A DNA stretch of 64,000 nt, taken from positions 40,931,717 to 40,995,716 of the forward strand of contig OZ020305.1 in NCBI GenBank assembly GCA_963971305.1. The letters are read 5' to 3'. The stretch comes from Arcuatula senhousia (Eukaryota; Mollusca; Bivalvia; Mytilida; Mytilidae). Below the pieces are notes generated by a model. The model searched no databases. It was given only the letters and a program-made list of their open reading frames with translations, and was not told where the DNA came from. The translations under genes and the position numbers were made by a program. Shown piece by piece: positions 37,701 through 46,110 of the stretch; the stretch's first letter is position 1; each line of letters begins with the position of its first letter.

Positions 37701-40228
37701 GTGAGTTTTCTCTTAATAGATTCTTTGTCAGACTGATATCGGCTTTTCACATCATCTCTAAATGCAGCATCTGTAGCATATCTTTCTTTAGCTAATTTCA
37801 ATTTTCTATCTCTTACTTCAGGTGTTGACTGATACTTTTCTTTTTCTATGTCTTTCTTCTGTTTTTTAGGAGGTGTTAAGCCAATATTTTCAAAGTTCTC
37901 ATTTGTCAACAAGTCTTTTAAATTCATTTTCGTCCTTTTCAGATTATTTTCATTTCTTTTTGTAGTTTCATCTGTGTTTGAATCTTGCATGACACTTGTA
38001 ACAACTTCATAGTGGTTGTTCTGATGTTTAAGGTATATAGCAAGGTCATTAATAACACTATCTTTATCTATTTGCTGAACAGAATATCTTAACCATTTTC
38101 CATCTGTGAAAGTATAAATGTCAGTCTTCATAAGATCAGCAGCTGCTATTATTTCAACGGCTGTTCCCCAACTACTATTTTCTATCATTCTGTTTGAAGC
38201 TAAATGTTCTTCTAAAGACGCAAAGTCCACAAAGGAAGATAATCTGTCGGCATTCTGCTTACTATGATTAACAATAGCTTCTCTCATGATTGAATAGAAC
38301 TCTTGTCTTTGAGAAACTGCAAAAGATAAAGCTCGAAACAAACAGTTTCCATCACCAACAATGCTTTTTGTGTTTTTAGGGTTTCCCATGCTCATTACAG
38401 GCTTATAACTACCTGATTTGGTGACATATTTTGATGGTATTTTTAATTTGTGACATAGTTTCCTTCTTAGTGCAACATCAGTTGGTTTAAAATCAAACTT
38501 AACATTTGCCACTGAACTAACAAATTGCACATCAAAATCAGAGCTTACCTCTGTCTCAATACTTAAAGTGTTTTCTTCACCAGCACAATCTGTATCTGTG
38601 TTTTCCAAACCACATTTTGAAGGCAAATCACAATTTTCATCATTTTCGGTGCAAACCACATTTTGCAATCTGTCAATAGAACCATCATTAGTATTTAAAT
38701 CAGTAGCACTTAAGGAATTTGCTTGTGGAACTTGGAGATTAACACCAGTAATTTCAAATTGTACTTGAGGGTCATTTTTTACAAATGTAACAAGGTGATG
38801 ATATAAATGATCAACACTCTGGAGTCTCATGACTATGCTTGTGCCATTACTTTCAGGCAGACCAAAATCATTTCTTGCATGTGAATCGAATAGAAATAAT
38901 TGGTTTTCCTGTTTTATAACTAAAGAAGTTGAGCCTTGTACACAAATAAAACAACCATCTGTTTCAATCAAAGATTCTTGAATAGCCTGATCTAAAGGCA
39001 AAACACCAGGGATATCAATATTTTCATCCATATTGATTAAAGCAGCATATGATTCTTTCATATTAATATTTACCAACATGTCATTTAATTCTACTTGAGA
39101 TGGCAAGTCAGAAACTAAAAGCAAATCATTGTTTCCATGAATCCAGGTGTACAAGTTATTACCCTGAGTAAGAATTGTGTCTAACATAAGAACATTCCAA
39201 TGACTAACTGTTGACAACTTGCTTTGAACTAATGCTAGCAAAGAATTAGCAACGCATTGTTTTCCTGCATTTAAACCAAATCTTAGACTACCTTGATGGA
39301 AACTACCTCTTACCAAACATTGTGTAGACAAAGAATGTGGTAAAATATCACATACCTTATTTACTGCACTTAATGAATCTGCATGTAGTTGGTTGTTGGT
39401 GCTGTCAAGCTTCAGATCAGTGCTACTTCTTAAAAAATCTAATTTGGTGTCTGGGTCTTGTTCAGCTCCAAGTATAGCATCCGAGTCTATATTCTGATTG
39501 TATAAATCTGAGTCTATATTCTGATTGTATAAATCTGTGTCTATATTCTGATTGTATAAATCTGTGTCTATATTCTGATTGTATAAATCTGTGTCTATAT
39601 TCTGATTGTATAAATCTGAGTCTATATTCTGATTGTATAAATCTGTGTCTATATTCTGATTGTATAAATCTGAGTCTATATTCTGATTGTATAAATCTGT
39701 GTCTATATTCTGATTGTTATCTGCTTGTATAATAGTATTGTTATTTGTATGAATTCGACACATCTTTTCAGATCTACTTTTGATTATCCTGGTGACTTCC
39801 ACCAGTTTTGCCTGTCCTGCAACGCCTTGGTGTAATAGCCTTGGCGAGGGTACTCTCGGTGGAGTACAAACCCCAGATGGGGAGTCAGAGGTCGGTGCCA
39901 TATCCTCGTGTGGGATAGACAGACTGCCCTCAACAGATGATAAGAAACTCAGGGCGGTTGAACAATTTTTCTCGCTAGCAAAGCTAGGAGAAGCCATTGT
40001 CCTGGCTAGGGGTTTCTCCTCATCCCGAGGTGCCATCCCCATGGAGGCTGGACAATTTTTCTCGCTAGCTAAGCTAGGAGAAGCCATTGTCCTGGCTAGG
40101 GGTTTCTCCTCAGATTGAGATGCCAACCCCTTAGAGGCATCATCTGCTGCACTGGCCTGGCGCTTCTCTCTCATTCTGTCTCTTTGTTCTTTTGCTTTAA
40201 CAGCTTTGCTTTTTCCTTTACGTGGCAT
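31748..40228 (-). CDS. Helentron-type rolling-circle transposon protein (Rep/helicase/endonuclease with two DUB-like domains)
   Basis: Intact 2826-residue frame, predicted to drive rolling-circle transposition. Order: a basic start (MPRKGKSK), a duplicated 25-residue segment, about ten 9-residue repeats (aa ~170-250), a C76/herpes-tegument-like cysteine protease (aa ~310-480; Cys325, Asp448-x-His450), an OTU protease (aa ~600-745; Asp626, Cys629, His739), degenerate then homogeneous 18-residue repeats (aa ~790-1025), a Cys/His-rich zinc-binding region (~1069-1146), and a DUF6570-like region (~1150-1270). Next come the Helitron_like_N/Rep domain (HUH His1610 and His1612; two tyrosines, 1793 and 1797), a PIF1 helicase (Walker A GGGGTGKS, Lys2168; Asp2251-Glu2252; VHKVQGLT; YVALSR) and a C-terminal EEP endonuclease (~2610-2826; Glu2644, Asp2758, Asn2760). 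EEP's usual SDH reads SYH (2815-2817). The first Met fits the basic N-terminus. A possible short 5'UTR intron (about 40231-40311) precedes it. Domain family names are from motif recognition only. Confidence 0.95.
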   Translation of the reverse strand: MPRKGKSKAVKAKEQRDRMREKRQASAADDASKGLASQSEEKPLARTMASPSLASEKNCPASMGMAPRDEEKPLARTMASPSFASEKNCSTALSFLSSVEGSLSIPHEDMAPTSDSPSGVCTPPRVPSPRLLHQGVAGQAKLVEVTRIIKSRSEKMCRIHTNNNTIIQADNNQNIDTDLYNQNIDSDLYNQNIDTDLYNQNIDSDLYNQNIDTDLYNQNIDTDLYNQNIDTDLYNQNIDSDLYNQNIDSDAILGAEQDPDTKLDFLRSSTDLKLDSTNNQLHADSLSAVNKVCDILPHSLSTQCLVRGSFHQGSLRFGLNAGKQCVANSLLALVQSKLSTVSHWNVLMLDTILTQGNNLYTWIHGNNDLLLVSDLPSQVELNDMLVNINMKESYAALINMDENIDIPGVLPLDQAIQESLIETDGCFICVQGSTSLVIKQENQLFLFDSHARNDFGLPESNGTSIVMRLQSVDHLYHHLVTFVKNDPQVQFEITGVNLQVPQANSLSATDLNTNDGSIDRLQNVVCTENDENCDLPSKCGLENTDTDCAGEENTLSIETEVSSDFDVQFVSSVANVKFDFKPTDVALRRKLCHKLKIPSKYVTKSGSYKPVMSMGNPKNTKSIVGDGNCLFRALSFAVSQRQEFYSIMREAIVNHSKQNADRLSSFVDFASLEEHLASNRMIENSSWGTAVEIIAAADLMKTDIYTFTDGKWLRYSVQQIDKDSVINDLAIYLKHQNNHYEVVTSVMQDSNTDETTKRNENNLKRTKMNLKDLLTNENFENIGLTPPKKQKKDIEKEKYQSTPEVRDRKLKLAKERYATDAAFRDDVKSRYQSDKESIKRKLTDKYANDSDYSEEKKRRCKAMYNNDEMYRNEKIHASITKYANDETFQQNVKDSSKNKYATDEEHRKNVKDASKNKYATDEEHCKNVKDASKNKYATDEEHCKNVKDASKNKYATDEEHCKNVKDASKNKYATDEEHRKNVKDASKNKYATDEKHRKNVKDASKNKYATDEEHCKNVKEASSKKYLVDEDHRKKIARQTNERREAEKDNLRKIENVIQKFTLESKNGPEFVCGCCFRLLFRKQVIECDYKTYEKKGLEVGNLSKKCISNKYVHQCNGDCETACKYANSSRTSLWICYTCHRKLLVGTVPAESFANNLELQEVPSELSTLNSLEQHLVALNIPFMKILGLPKGGQKGVHGPVVCVPSNIHHLTSTLPRSEDDNRMLAVKLKRKIEYKGYQEYQYISTKKVETALNFLKQNNVWYSDVQLAESWLNPIPEKDNSEEQYSIQNMNEKDGISQNVNQEQTDNDKSITQDTLVEKDLPNNDNEFKDEDSYLDDKLRGVQLNTCLQPADIGQEMLDQCFDEVFDISPAAGNKPVSVLQEDGIEAKSFPTHFPSGINTFKEEREERLSLLRYFNMRLMSVDNRFAKDTSYIFFAQYLSELDQVMSNVQISLRKQSPIAPDGKKITSNMLLNKECLRDLMKKDEAIKYLKPIRGTPPYWQATQKDMFAMIRQLAKPTFFCSFSSADFRWSEMLETVMKQQGDTRNVQDLDWNEKCKVLYSNPVTLARMFDHRFQTFLKEVILSDANPIGKVIDYFYRIEFQQRGSPHAHCLFWIEGAPIFGIDSNADVVNFINKYITCAIPDKEVDFELNEMVTSLHQHSKNHSKSCKKKGTTCRFNFPRPPSNQTFIAEVVDTTEDTEKQAKQKLKELWDVILDKENDGLSVDQMLEKVGMSQEDFENICAVVAKRNTVILKRNTDEIYINQYNEHLLRAWNANMDIQYVLDEYSCVVYIISYISKAERELGLLLQQTKNEAAEGNLNAQQTMKKVGTAYLHHREISAQEAVYRVTGLNLKGCSRKVEFVPLGSNPSRMSVPLKEIERAKNAAKIRNNDDSEETDDEAMWMTNIVDRYKARPNNAMFQDMCLAQFCSDYSVLAKSQVPQKINEETTFKLMKNLGYIRKRTRTNPAVIRYPRFCQETAPEKYYQSMLQLFLPYREDQQLKPPQFETFEQFFINGSIKLSNSKQITDVQSIVESNKAKYVKIDKSLDRAEKDLEMRGYEEDAWAQLCPETEAERLECNIEGTISTAEDEVTEETIPDLNQNDTPQGSNFLTTSLFPKNEITPLLQNLNSKQRKIFYKIRDWCLKKANGETVEHFHVFITGGGGTGKSHLIKCLYYEMTRILSRILEQPDDNCVLLTAPTGTAAFNISGMTIHSALGIYKNLSMDHALLSEDKINTLRSKLESLQVIIIDEISMVNKRLLFFIHQRLRQIKKMPEDSLFGGVSVIAVGDFYQLPPVKTKKSDKLYVDDPSNPMDQLWNELFKIVELDEIMRQKNDSQFAEILNRIRVRTKNNQLDQDDLSVLKSRVKEGPESALHIFATNDEIKAHNNDMVMKLGSDVKLLEAEDYQKMKASGQLVRKSSHFSEKDIQLPSSLLLGVGARVMLIKNIDTKDGLVNGVIGTVMEVVENGLNKLPQLIYVHFDNEKVGKIATAQKNINGKRCIGIEPSTEDVPKSNGSRKQYPLQLAWGCTVHKVQGLTVKECVINLNKCFSCGQAYVALSRVTSLDGLYIKDIDEKVLKAKIYCDPEVGNGLLKMKKFLNEDEDSPDIDCMTFMYHNIEGLISHVEDLRKNPIVKNVNFICLTETWLQNEMNCNLDGFTLEHITRADAFSTNSKLHSTLKGMQHGGVGVFFKEGFQFENVEVQYKNLECFVFKVVSLDVVVVTIYRTQKHPIHDFMENFIPLIERLLLKTEKLIVLGDFNLNIFKGDTVVLNYMESIGFRQLVTSPTTEGGTLIDHVYFKGIDPLEILVFPTYYSYHEAILVKMKY
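37145..37560 (-). repeat. 54-bp in-frame minisatellite within the Helentron ORF
   Basis: Seven near-identical 54-bp copies encode KNKYATDEEH(C/R)KNVKDAS, followed by a degenerate eighth (SKKYLVDEDHRKK). More diverged 17-18-residue copies precede them up to about 37860, suggesting an old charged repeat tract in which one stretch was recently re-amplified. All-open frames on both strands here are by-products. Confidence 0.95.
39470..39725 (-). repeat. 27-bp in-frame minisatellite within the Helentron ORF
   Basis: About ten copies of a 27-bp unit encoding NQNID(T/S)DLY. Unit length is a multiple of three, so copy-number change keeps the frame. The only recurrent difference is a T/A swap giving Thr or Ser. 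Confidence 0.95.
39945..40125 (-). repeat. Direct duplication of ~75 bp near the Helentron N-terminus
   Basis: Two copies of a segment encoding EEKPLARTMASPS(L/F)ASEKNC lie in tandem near residues 40-95. This is a third in-frame internal duplication in the same ORF. Confidence 0.9.
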
Positions 40229-40360
40229 ATCTGAAAATATAAAAGATAAATAAGTTTAAACAAACAGAAAATTAAATCTGAAATATACAAATAATATGTT
40301 TAATGCCTTACCTCTTACTGCACCACCCATTCATATCATTAACCTTTATCTTGTCTGAAT

Positions 40361-41605
40361 AAAGCAAGAGGCACCCATGAGCCTGAATTGGTCTTTTGCT
40401 AAAACAATCTCCTTTAATGCATAGAATGTATTGTTCTTAAATGTTTATATGGCTGTTATATCACAAGATGCTAACAACTTTTGCACCAAGAATTTCTATA
40501 TCTGTTTCCATTTATAGTGATGTGACATTTTCATTAAAGCATGGCTCTGTATTGTTAAACTAGAATAAAAAGCTACGCCGAGCAAGCATGATATGACCGC
40601 AACAAGTTGAACCCTGTACGTTGGAGGCCTAATATGGATAGTTTATTGCTTTGGTCACATGCAGCCCATGGTGGACTTACAAAGCTTTTTGACACGTGCA
40701 TCCTGTGGTGGACTTTAAAATGCATTTTTGACACATATATATTCATATTAACATATAATAGAAAAAATCATGTTTCTATATTAATCTACATTATTAGCCC
40801 GCTTTAGTCCCTTTTTCTAATATGGTAAAAGCCATGAACCCCAAATGCGATAAGATTAGCTTTCTTTAGTGGATATAATCATCATTTAAAAACTTCATAA
40901 CAATTGGCTGGCCAATTACTACTAAATTTCTTGTGTAAAACCATTTGCCTTGACCAACTTTTAAAAAAGGCGTTTTTTGCCCCTTCGACCCCTAATTTCT
41001 GAAAAACAGAGATATTAAAAATCTGATTGAAAACGCAGGCAGGGATTTTCATAAGGATTCCAATGAAAAAAGATTTTAAAAATCGGACCACAGATAAAAA
41101 GTTGATTTTTTGGGGCGTGGTCCATCATTGGCCCCCTGTAGCAATTTAACCGTACGATATACATCTAAAACCATTGACACATTTAGCTGACAGAATTTAA
41201 TAAGGAATTCAATAAAAAAAAAGAATTTTCAAAATCAAATGAATAATAAACATTCTACAATAGTTTTGTCAATACACCCGTTTTAGCCCCTTTTGGCCCT
41301 TTTTTCTAAAACAGTATGGGCCACCAAGCCCCCAAAAAATAGGAACCGTCCTTTAGTGGTTACAAACATCATATCAAAATTTCATAACAATCGGTCAATA
41401 TTTACTCCAGTTATCGCACGGAAACCAAATGTTAACAGACGACGCAAACGGCGACGACAACAACAATGACAACAAGTTTCAATAAATTATGTTCAGTAGT
41501 TTCAGAGTAGAAGATTTTTGGAAAAATTGTTAACGGGCCACGACGACAGACGCCTAGTTATGGTAATAGCTAACATGGACCTTCAGTTCAGGTGAGCTAA
41601 AAAAA
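40361..41605. mobile_element. Possible long member of the AACAAGAG / CAGGTGAGCTAAAAA family
   Basis: Starts AAAGCAAGAGGC (40361) with a weak GGC...GCC palindrome and ends TTCAGGTGAGCTAAAAA at about 41603, matching the end of the element at 30983-31424. The interior has no gene. It contains two related AT-rich blocks with 'cccctttt' and 'agcccc' motifs, and an ACGACG-rich stretch near 41440. It could be one element or two end fragments that happen to lie in order. Confidence 0.4.
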
Positions 41606-42120
41606 AAATTTCTAAGTTCAATTATCTCCGATATCAAACAGCAATGAATAATATTCAACCATCTCCATATAGTTTCATTAAAATCCATGAAGTAGTTTAC
41701 GAGGAGTTGCACTTCACTTAAGAAATGTGTGGACAGTCAGAAAAACAGACAGGGTGATTCCTATAAGACTATGGTTCAAAATATAAAATATGACCATGAG
41801 ATCAAAGTCAGAGGTCAACCATGTCAGCATGCAACACACCACCTTACAGTAACCTACTCATATTTTAAATATCTAAGGTCTATGACAACAGATAAAAAAG
41901 TTATGGTTGGAACAAAACTATGGTCCAAAATATCATAAAAAAAACAAGAGTTAACACTAAAGCATGTCTCGCCTGCCGCCACCATCAGAAACAATTATTC
42001 TTTCTTACTTCCACTATATTTGAAATTAACATGGATTTTCAGTTTCTCAGATCAAAAGATGTTTATAAAACTTAAACATTGCTTTTATATGCAATAAAAA
42101 TATTCAAAGTCACTCAACTA
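41606..42120. other. Repeat-like non-coding stretch
   Basis: No gene seen. Contains 'gaggagttgcacttcactta' near 41701 and another AACAAGAG start at 41943, both resembling interspersed bivalve repeats as I recall them. The small frame 41729-41938 has no recognisable domain. Confidence 0.4.
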
Positions 42121-42535
42121 GAAAATCAAGGTCAAGGTCAAAAGATGGGGATGCAACTGTGCTAAGCTATTACTAGGGCATATGCATACCAATTTTCATC
42201 AACCTACAGTAGGACCAATAAAACTTGAGATATGGAGGTGTTTGCAAAACCTTAACATTGCTATTACAGTCATGTATATGTATTGAAAATTGTCAGTCAT
42301 TCAACCGGAAAATCAAGGTCAAGGTCAAAAGGTGGGGATGCAACTGTGCTAAGTTACTACTGGGGCATATGCATACCAAGTTTCATCAACATGGACCTAA
42401 AGTTCTTGAGATAAGAAGATGCTTGCAAAACTTTTCCGTTGCTATTATACACATGAAAATTGTCAAAGTCAAGGTCAAAAGATGGGGATGCAACTGTGCT
42501 AAGCTACTACTGGACATATGCATATACAACATAAA
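42121..42535. repeat. Short tandem repeat, ~2.4 copies of a 155-190-bp unit
   Basis: Units begin AATCAAGGTCAAGGTCAAAA (about 42124 and 42312) and AGTCAAGGTCAAAA (about 42466). Each continues GATGGGGATGCAACTGTGCTAAG...GGCATATGCATA. Second and third copies carry small deletions. AGGTCA half-sites recur here too. The plus frame 42225-42758 is an artefact of the repeat. Confidence 0.8.
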
Positions 42536-42540
42536 TAGTG

Positions 42541-42640
42541 AAGGAGACCATGTCCGCTTTTATGGGACATATTGTATTAAAAACAGGGAAGGCATAAAAA
42601 CTTACATTAGTTTACAAGTGAACCTTTACAATAATCTTAC
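42541..42640. repeat. Copy 1 of a ~85-bp dispersed duplication with ATGTCC hairpin
   Basis: GGAGACCATGTCCGCTTTTA...GGGAAGGCATAAAAACT also occurs at 44363-44440. It includes an inverted motif, ATGTCC...GGACAT, at 42550-42570. Confidence 0.85.
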
Positions 42641-43107
42641 ATGTACATGTATGTACATTATAACAAAAAACACCCTAAAACAAATACAATGTAGAATGTC
42701 AGTCTTCCATCAAAGATGTATGTCATCAATGTCTCAAAAATTCGTTAACAGGAAGTAAATGAGTTACCAGCATAAAATCACTTTACACCATACATGTAAT
42801 AGGCCAATATAAAAAAAACATATTCTATATTCTCATCCCCTCCTGTCCCAATTTTTCAGACCCCTAAAAATTTTATTTTGATTTTTTTGGCAATTTTGTT
42901 CAATTTTCTTTAAAAAGGATAAAACCCGAAAATAAAATTTGCCCGTCCGTCCAATTTTTATCAGAAATTTTGATGAGAATTTAGGATTTATTTTATTATG
43001 GCCTTAGTACAATGAACATTTTTGTACTATAGGATGAAGATGCAAGCCAAACAAGAAATCTGTGAGCCAATGCTCACTAGTGATTCCCCGCTTTCACAAC
43101 TATGACA
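42641..43107. other. Non-coding stretch with an AACAAGA-hairpin motif
   Basis: No gene seen. At 43049-43077 the motif AACAAGAAATCT is followed by a perfect 6-bp hairpin, GTGAGC-CAAT-GCTCAC. This resembles the starts at 30983 and 40364 and lies just before the 135-bp array. Confidence 0.5.
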
Positions 43108-44105
43108 TTAAGTATTTTGTCATTTGCAGGGTGGGGCATGACTCCCTTCAACCCCTCTATGGTACCAAATTATCTGTCTTACCATAAGAACTAAGAATAT
43201 ATATATGATTATAGGGTGGGGATCTCAATAGTTGCTCAGTGGTTTTCGAGATATTAAGTATTTTGTCATTTGAGGGAGGCGTGACCCCTTCAGACCCCTC
43301 TATGGTACCAAATGATCTGTCTTACCATAAGGACTAAGAATTTATATGCTTATAGGGTGGGGATCTCAATGGTTTTTAAGATATTAAATATTTTGTCATT
43401 TGAGGGGGGTGGGGCATGACACCCTCAGACCCCTCTATGGTACCAAATAGTCCGTCTTACCATAAGGACTAAGAATATATACAGTTATAGGGTGGGGATC
43501 TGAATGGTTTTCAAGATATTTAGTATTTTGTCATTTGAGGGGGGTGGGGCATGACCACCTCAAAGCCCTCTATGGTACCAAATGATTTGTCTTACCATAA
43601 GGACTAAGAATATATATGGTTATAGGGTGGGGATCTCAATGGTTTTCAAGATATTAAGTATTTAGTCATTTGAGGGGGGTGAGGCATGACCCCCTCAAAC
43701 CCCTCTATGGTACCAAATGATTTGTCTTACCATAAGGACTAAGAATATATATGGTTATAGGGTGGGGATCTCAATGGTTTTCAAGATATTAAGTATTTAG
43801 TCATTTGAGGGGGGTGAGGCATGACCCCCTCAAACCCCTCTATGGTACCAAATGATTTGTCTTACCATAAGGACTAAGAATATATATGGTTATAGGGTGG
43901 GGATCTCAATGGTTTTCAAGATACTAAGTATTTTGTCATTTGAAGGGGGCATGACCCCCTCAAACCCCTCTATGGTACCAAATGATTTGTCTTACCATAA
44001 GGACTAAGTATATACATGGTTATAGGGTGGGGATCTCAATGGTTTTCAAGATATTGAGTATTTTGTCATTTGAGGGGGGTGGGGCATGACCCTCTAAAAC
44101 CACTC
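43108..44105. repeat. 135-bp tandem repeat array, ~7.5 copies
   Basis: The GGTACCAAAT landmark recurs at 43161, 43304, 43439, 43574, 43709, 43844 and 43979. Spacing is 135 bp in the core, with a first interval of 143 bp. Each monomer has TTTTGTCATTTGAGGGGGG, CCCCTCTATGGTACCAAAT, TTACCATAAGGACTAAG and TATAGGGTGGGGATCTCAAT. Outer copies are more diverged than the central ones. Confidence 0.95.
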
Positions 44106-44110
44106 TCAGG

Positions 44111-44333
44111 TACATGCATGTATGTCTGTTTCCTACTTCCCTACCTACCCTATTTTTTTGGCCCTACCCAAAAGTTTTTATTGGCATTTTGGAAAAAGCA
44201 CTGTTAAAGTTAAGGATTGCTTCCCCATTGACAATAAAATAATTTAGTAAAAAAAAATAAAAATTCCTACCTACCTACATGACCTACCCTAATTTTCAAG
44301 AGTAGGAAGCAGGAAACAAACACATACATGTAT
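44111..44333. mobile_element. Small TIR element
   Basis: About 220 bp bounded by inverted repeats. The left arm ATGTATGTCTGTTTCCTACT (44119-44138) pairs, with few mismatches, to the right arm at 44303-44329 (AGGAAGCAGGAAACAAACAC and on). The interior has CCTACCTACC runs at both sides. Its left end follows directly on the last partial 135-bp monomer. No coding capacity. Confidence 0.65.
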
Positions 44334-44362
44334 ATTTTGTTTTTGGCCCAAGATTAATACTG

Positions 44363-44440
44363 GAGGAGACCATGTCCGCTTTTACAGGACATTGTATTAA
44401 AAACAGGGAAGGCATAAAAACTGACATTAGTTTATAAAAT
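44363..44440. repeat. Copy 2 of the dispersed duplication with ATGTCC hairpin
   Basis: Matches 42541-42640 closely. The hairpin motif is at 44372-44392, with one change in its loop side. Confidence 0.85.
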
Positions 44441-44588
44441 ACATGTACATGCATGACATGTAAGTGAAACCTCACAATAATCTATGTACATTATAACACA
44501 AAACGCCATTAAAAACCCTGCAGTATGGGCTGACCTAGATACTGACCACATGAAAAGTATGAATTTAACATACATTCTTATTAATTAA

Positions 44589-45452
44589 GCCGTATTATAT
44601 GAAATACCATACTTCATGTACTTTGGAAAATGCATTACATCTTTTATTTTTAAACAAATATGAATTATAAATATTTTATTTCCATTTGAAAGTTTTCAAT
44701 CTTTTGGTACATCTAGTAAGTTCTACTTACAATTTCAAGCTTAACTAAATGCTTCCTTCAATTATTAAATCCATTACAATGTATCTAAAACAAAGGCGGT
44801 TTGAATTGGAATTTTTAAAATTGGCCTCAACAAAAAATAACTCTAACATTTTGTCTAAATACTTCAAATCCATGTGTACACAAATCAAACATGCCATCAT
44901 TTGTGAGAAGTTTTTAAAAAACGATAAGGTTAATTAGAAGGGATACATGTAGGTGGAACGATATAGATTTTAACGCATTTGTGATAACTAATCAGAGACT
45001 AAACGCATTTTAGTTAAAGATCACAGTTTACATAATTATCTTATTTGATTTGTACAGCATAATATGATTTATTCTAAATATGAACAAAATATTTTTTATA
45101 TAATCATTCCTGTTCCATATTACTGTACCATAATTCAGCCCTTTCCCTGTTAACACGTGTATTACACATCTAGAAATTTTTATTCAACTATTTTTTTGTT
45201 GAAGCCTTTCTTAAAAATTCTGTACCGCCTTTGTTTTAGATAATGGATTCAATAATCGAAAGACGCTATTAGTTTAGTTTAAAATTGTACAATGTAAGTA
45301 AAATTTGCTAGACAAGCTAGATGTACCAAAAGATCACAAACTTTTGACCACAAATATTTTATTTAGGATTCAAATTTGTTTAAAAATTATGAATGCAATG
45401 CAATATTTCATAGTATGCATTATATTTGGTAAAAATGGTATTGGGCACCCCC
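44589..45452. mobile_element. Foldback element with ~250-bp diverged arms, TTAA flanks
   Basis: The left arm (about 44600-44850) and right arm (about 45175-45430) are inverted copies. Matching landmarks include TTTTTAAACAAAT, ATCTTTTGGTACATCTAG, CTAAAACAAAGGCGGT and CCTCAACAAAAAATA against their reverse complements on the right. TTAA occurs at 44585-44588 and 45453-45456. Arms are clearly diverged (older than the element at 46111). No coding capacity; small frames at 44749 and 45305 lie inside the arms. Confidence 0.7.
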
Positions 45453-45456
45453 TTAA

Positions 45457-46106
45457 GTCGGTCACCGGAAGTAGTCAAACGTCAGACCCAAAATCAATAC
45501 TTGCTGTACAATAGACTGTAACAAAGTCACATACAAAATTTCAAGCCACTGTGATCAGTACATGTAGTTGCAGATTGTAGTATTTTTTACATGCATGTTT
45601 GCCCGTCTTAAATAGCCCCACATCATAAAAAGAGTTGGTTAAAACTTATGTTTATTAAGCATATAACATTTTATATTTGAACTTCATGGCACTTGTTCAA
45701 AATACCCGGTCAAAAACATACAGATTTGAAAGCGTTCAGTCACAAAAGTCACTGTACATGTCCGCTTTTACGGGACATTATTCTTAAAATAAATAATTTA
45801 ACTACTACCCTGCTGTCTAGAAATATGACATTGAAAATATCAATATTTCACAATACTAGAGTTTCAAATCATAGTACCAAATAAGCGAGTGAGGCGAAGC
45901 TCTCTTTGTTTCTAAATACCACATGACCTAACGTACAATGGGCAAATTTTTGAAAAATAAATATAGTAGCTAATAAAATAATACATGCACTGAAATTGGC
46001 ACGCTATGTACATCACGCATGATTCCAAAACATGTATTGGCAATCAAGAACTTATCTTTACATTTTTCAAGAGTTTTGAAGGCAGTGTTTAGCTCATATT
46101 AATCCT
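45457..46106. other. Non-coding stretch with dispersed repeat motifs
   Basis: No gene seen. Contains a third ATGTCC...GGACAT motif (45758-45778) and a GCGAGTGAGGCGAAGC motif near 45885 that resembles dispersed bivalve repeats. Confidence 0.5.
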
Positions 46107-46110
46107 TTAA

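Noticed and set aside
32154..40118. Plus-strand frames of 64-198 residues opposite the Helentron ORF
   Set aside because: Antisense by-products of a long coding region with no independent support.
40231..40311. 5'UTR intron of the Helentron gene
   Set aside because: GTAAGG and TTTTCAG fit donor and acceptor on the minus strand, but at 81 bp and without transcript evidence it is only possible, so it is mentioned in the gene entry and not listed.
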